Positions 63,902-64,000 of a stretch of 64,000 nucleotides of DNA are shown here, piece by piece. The position numbers were made by a program, and so were the translations under genes. The first letter of the stretch is position 1; every line of letters starts with the position of its first letter. The DNA comes from Bacillota bacterium (GTDB taxonomy: Bacteria > Bacillota_I > Bacilli_A > RF39 > UBA660): NCBI GenBank assembly GCA_015059435.1, contig SVAJ01000002.1, positions 124,001 through 188,000 on the forward strand, given 5' to 3'. The notes under the pieces are model-generated. The model was given only the letters and a program-made list of their open reading frames with translations, was not told the DNA's origin and ran no database searches.

Positions 63902-64000
63902 ATGAGTGGACATTCTAAATGGGCAACTATTCATAGAAAGAAAGGTTTATTAGATGCAGCACGTGGTAAAGTATTTCAAAAGTTAGCTAAAGAAATTTAT
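63902..64000 (+). CDS. yebC: YebC/PmpR-family protein (3' end outside window)
   Basis: The first 33 codons of a frame that runs off the window: [22 protein letters not shown], then [11 protein letters not shown]. This is the strongly conserved YebC/PmpR N-terminus (GHSKW, D-x-x-RGK-x-F-x-KL-x-x-EI). Members act as transcription regulators or, in recent work, as factors that help ribosomes through proline stretches. The ATG follows atggaggtatta at the right spacing. Confidence 0.92.
   Translation, partial: MSGHSKWATIHRKKGLLDAARGKVFQKLAKEIY

Overview
The window is very AT-rich, strongly codon-biased bacterial DNA with tightly packed genes. Its gene content is that of a low-GC Gram-positive (Bacilli-type) organism: DnaB-type primosome protein, SepF, DivIVA, YlxR, a T-box leader on PheRS, rimP-nusA-ylxR-infB-rbfA, infC-rpmI-rplT, HelD and family II pyrophosphatase. 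MurF, Ddl and UppP show that it makes peptidoglycan. The reduced, simplified gene set (no ylxQ, no pyrH between tsf and frr, a one-domain RimP) and the absence of TGA stops point to a small-genome, uncultured Bacilli/RF39-like gut lineage. That placement is inference; no rRNA is in the window. All long frames are intact in the standard code, with TGG as Trp, and every intact gene ends in TAA or TAG.

Layout. 1-6800: a partial 30-residue tandem-repeat protein, an ABC-F ATPase, small unknowns, a PH-like protein, a transglutaminase-like protein and a membrane protein. 6800-9800: tRNA-Cys, tRNA-Gly, a lipoprotein, an unknown, a VUT-like membrane protein and a CPBP protease. 9800-14150: rimP-nusA-ylxR-infB-rbfA. 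14250-17820: alpha/beta hydrolase, membrane-anchored MurF-like ligase and Ddl (cell wall). 17900-18590: tRNA-Lys on the minus strand, then Ile-Asn-Glu and Ser. 18700-25540: HAD phosphatase, RluA, lipoprotein, HerA-like ATPase, sepF, divIVA, tgt and a YqfQ-like gene. 25650-29930: pilus assembly genes (GspF/PilC-like and prepilin peptidase), dnaB and an HD protein. 30000-34860: CBS-PPase, a DUF368 (PopT-like) protein beside UppP, a ZIP transporter and a CmpB-type membrane protein. 34845-45933: three very large prepilin-like proteins, interleaved with a phosphohexomutase, a DUF3267 protein and a HelD-type helicase. 45934-49360: lipid flippase, acidic anchored protein and a laccase-domain protein. 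49379-52909: infC-rpmI-rplT, rpsB and tsf. 52900-56740: thioredoxin-like lipoprotein, membrane proteins, frr and an LD-carboxypeptidase. 56740-61016: T-box, HAD, pheS, pheT. 61090-64000: one decayed and one intact ORF6N gene, a Zn-ribbon membrane protein, a DUF192 protein and the start of yebC.

The most distinctive block is the pilin-like region. Three proteins of 702-755 residues each carry a canonical type IV prepilin N-terminus followed by a very large ectodomain built from Ig/FnIII-like modules and cysteine-rich tails. One of them contains a thrombospondin type-1-like module. The matching peptidase and inner-membrane platform gene lie about 8 kb upstream, so these are probably surface filaments or tip adhesins. 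Other points of note: (i) two ORF6N genes each hold a 29-bp palindrome at the homologous position, with a shared core read in different frames; (ii) L20 and S2, encoded next to each other, both end in the same Rho_N/HeH-like module; (iii) TGA is never used as the stop of an intact gene.
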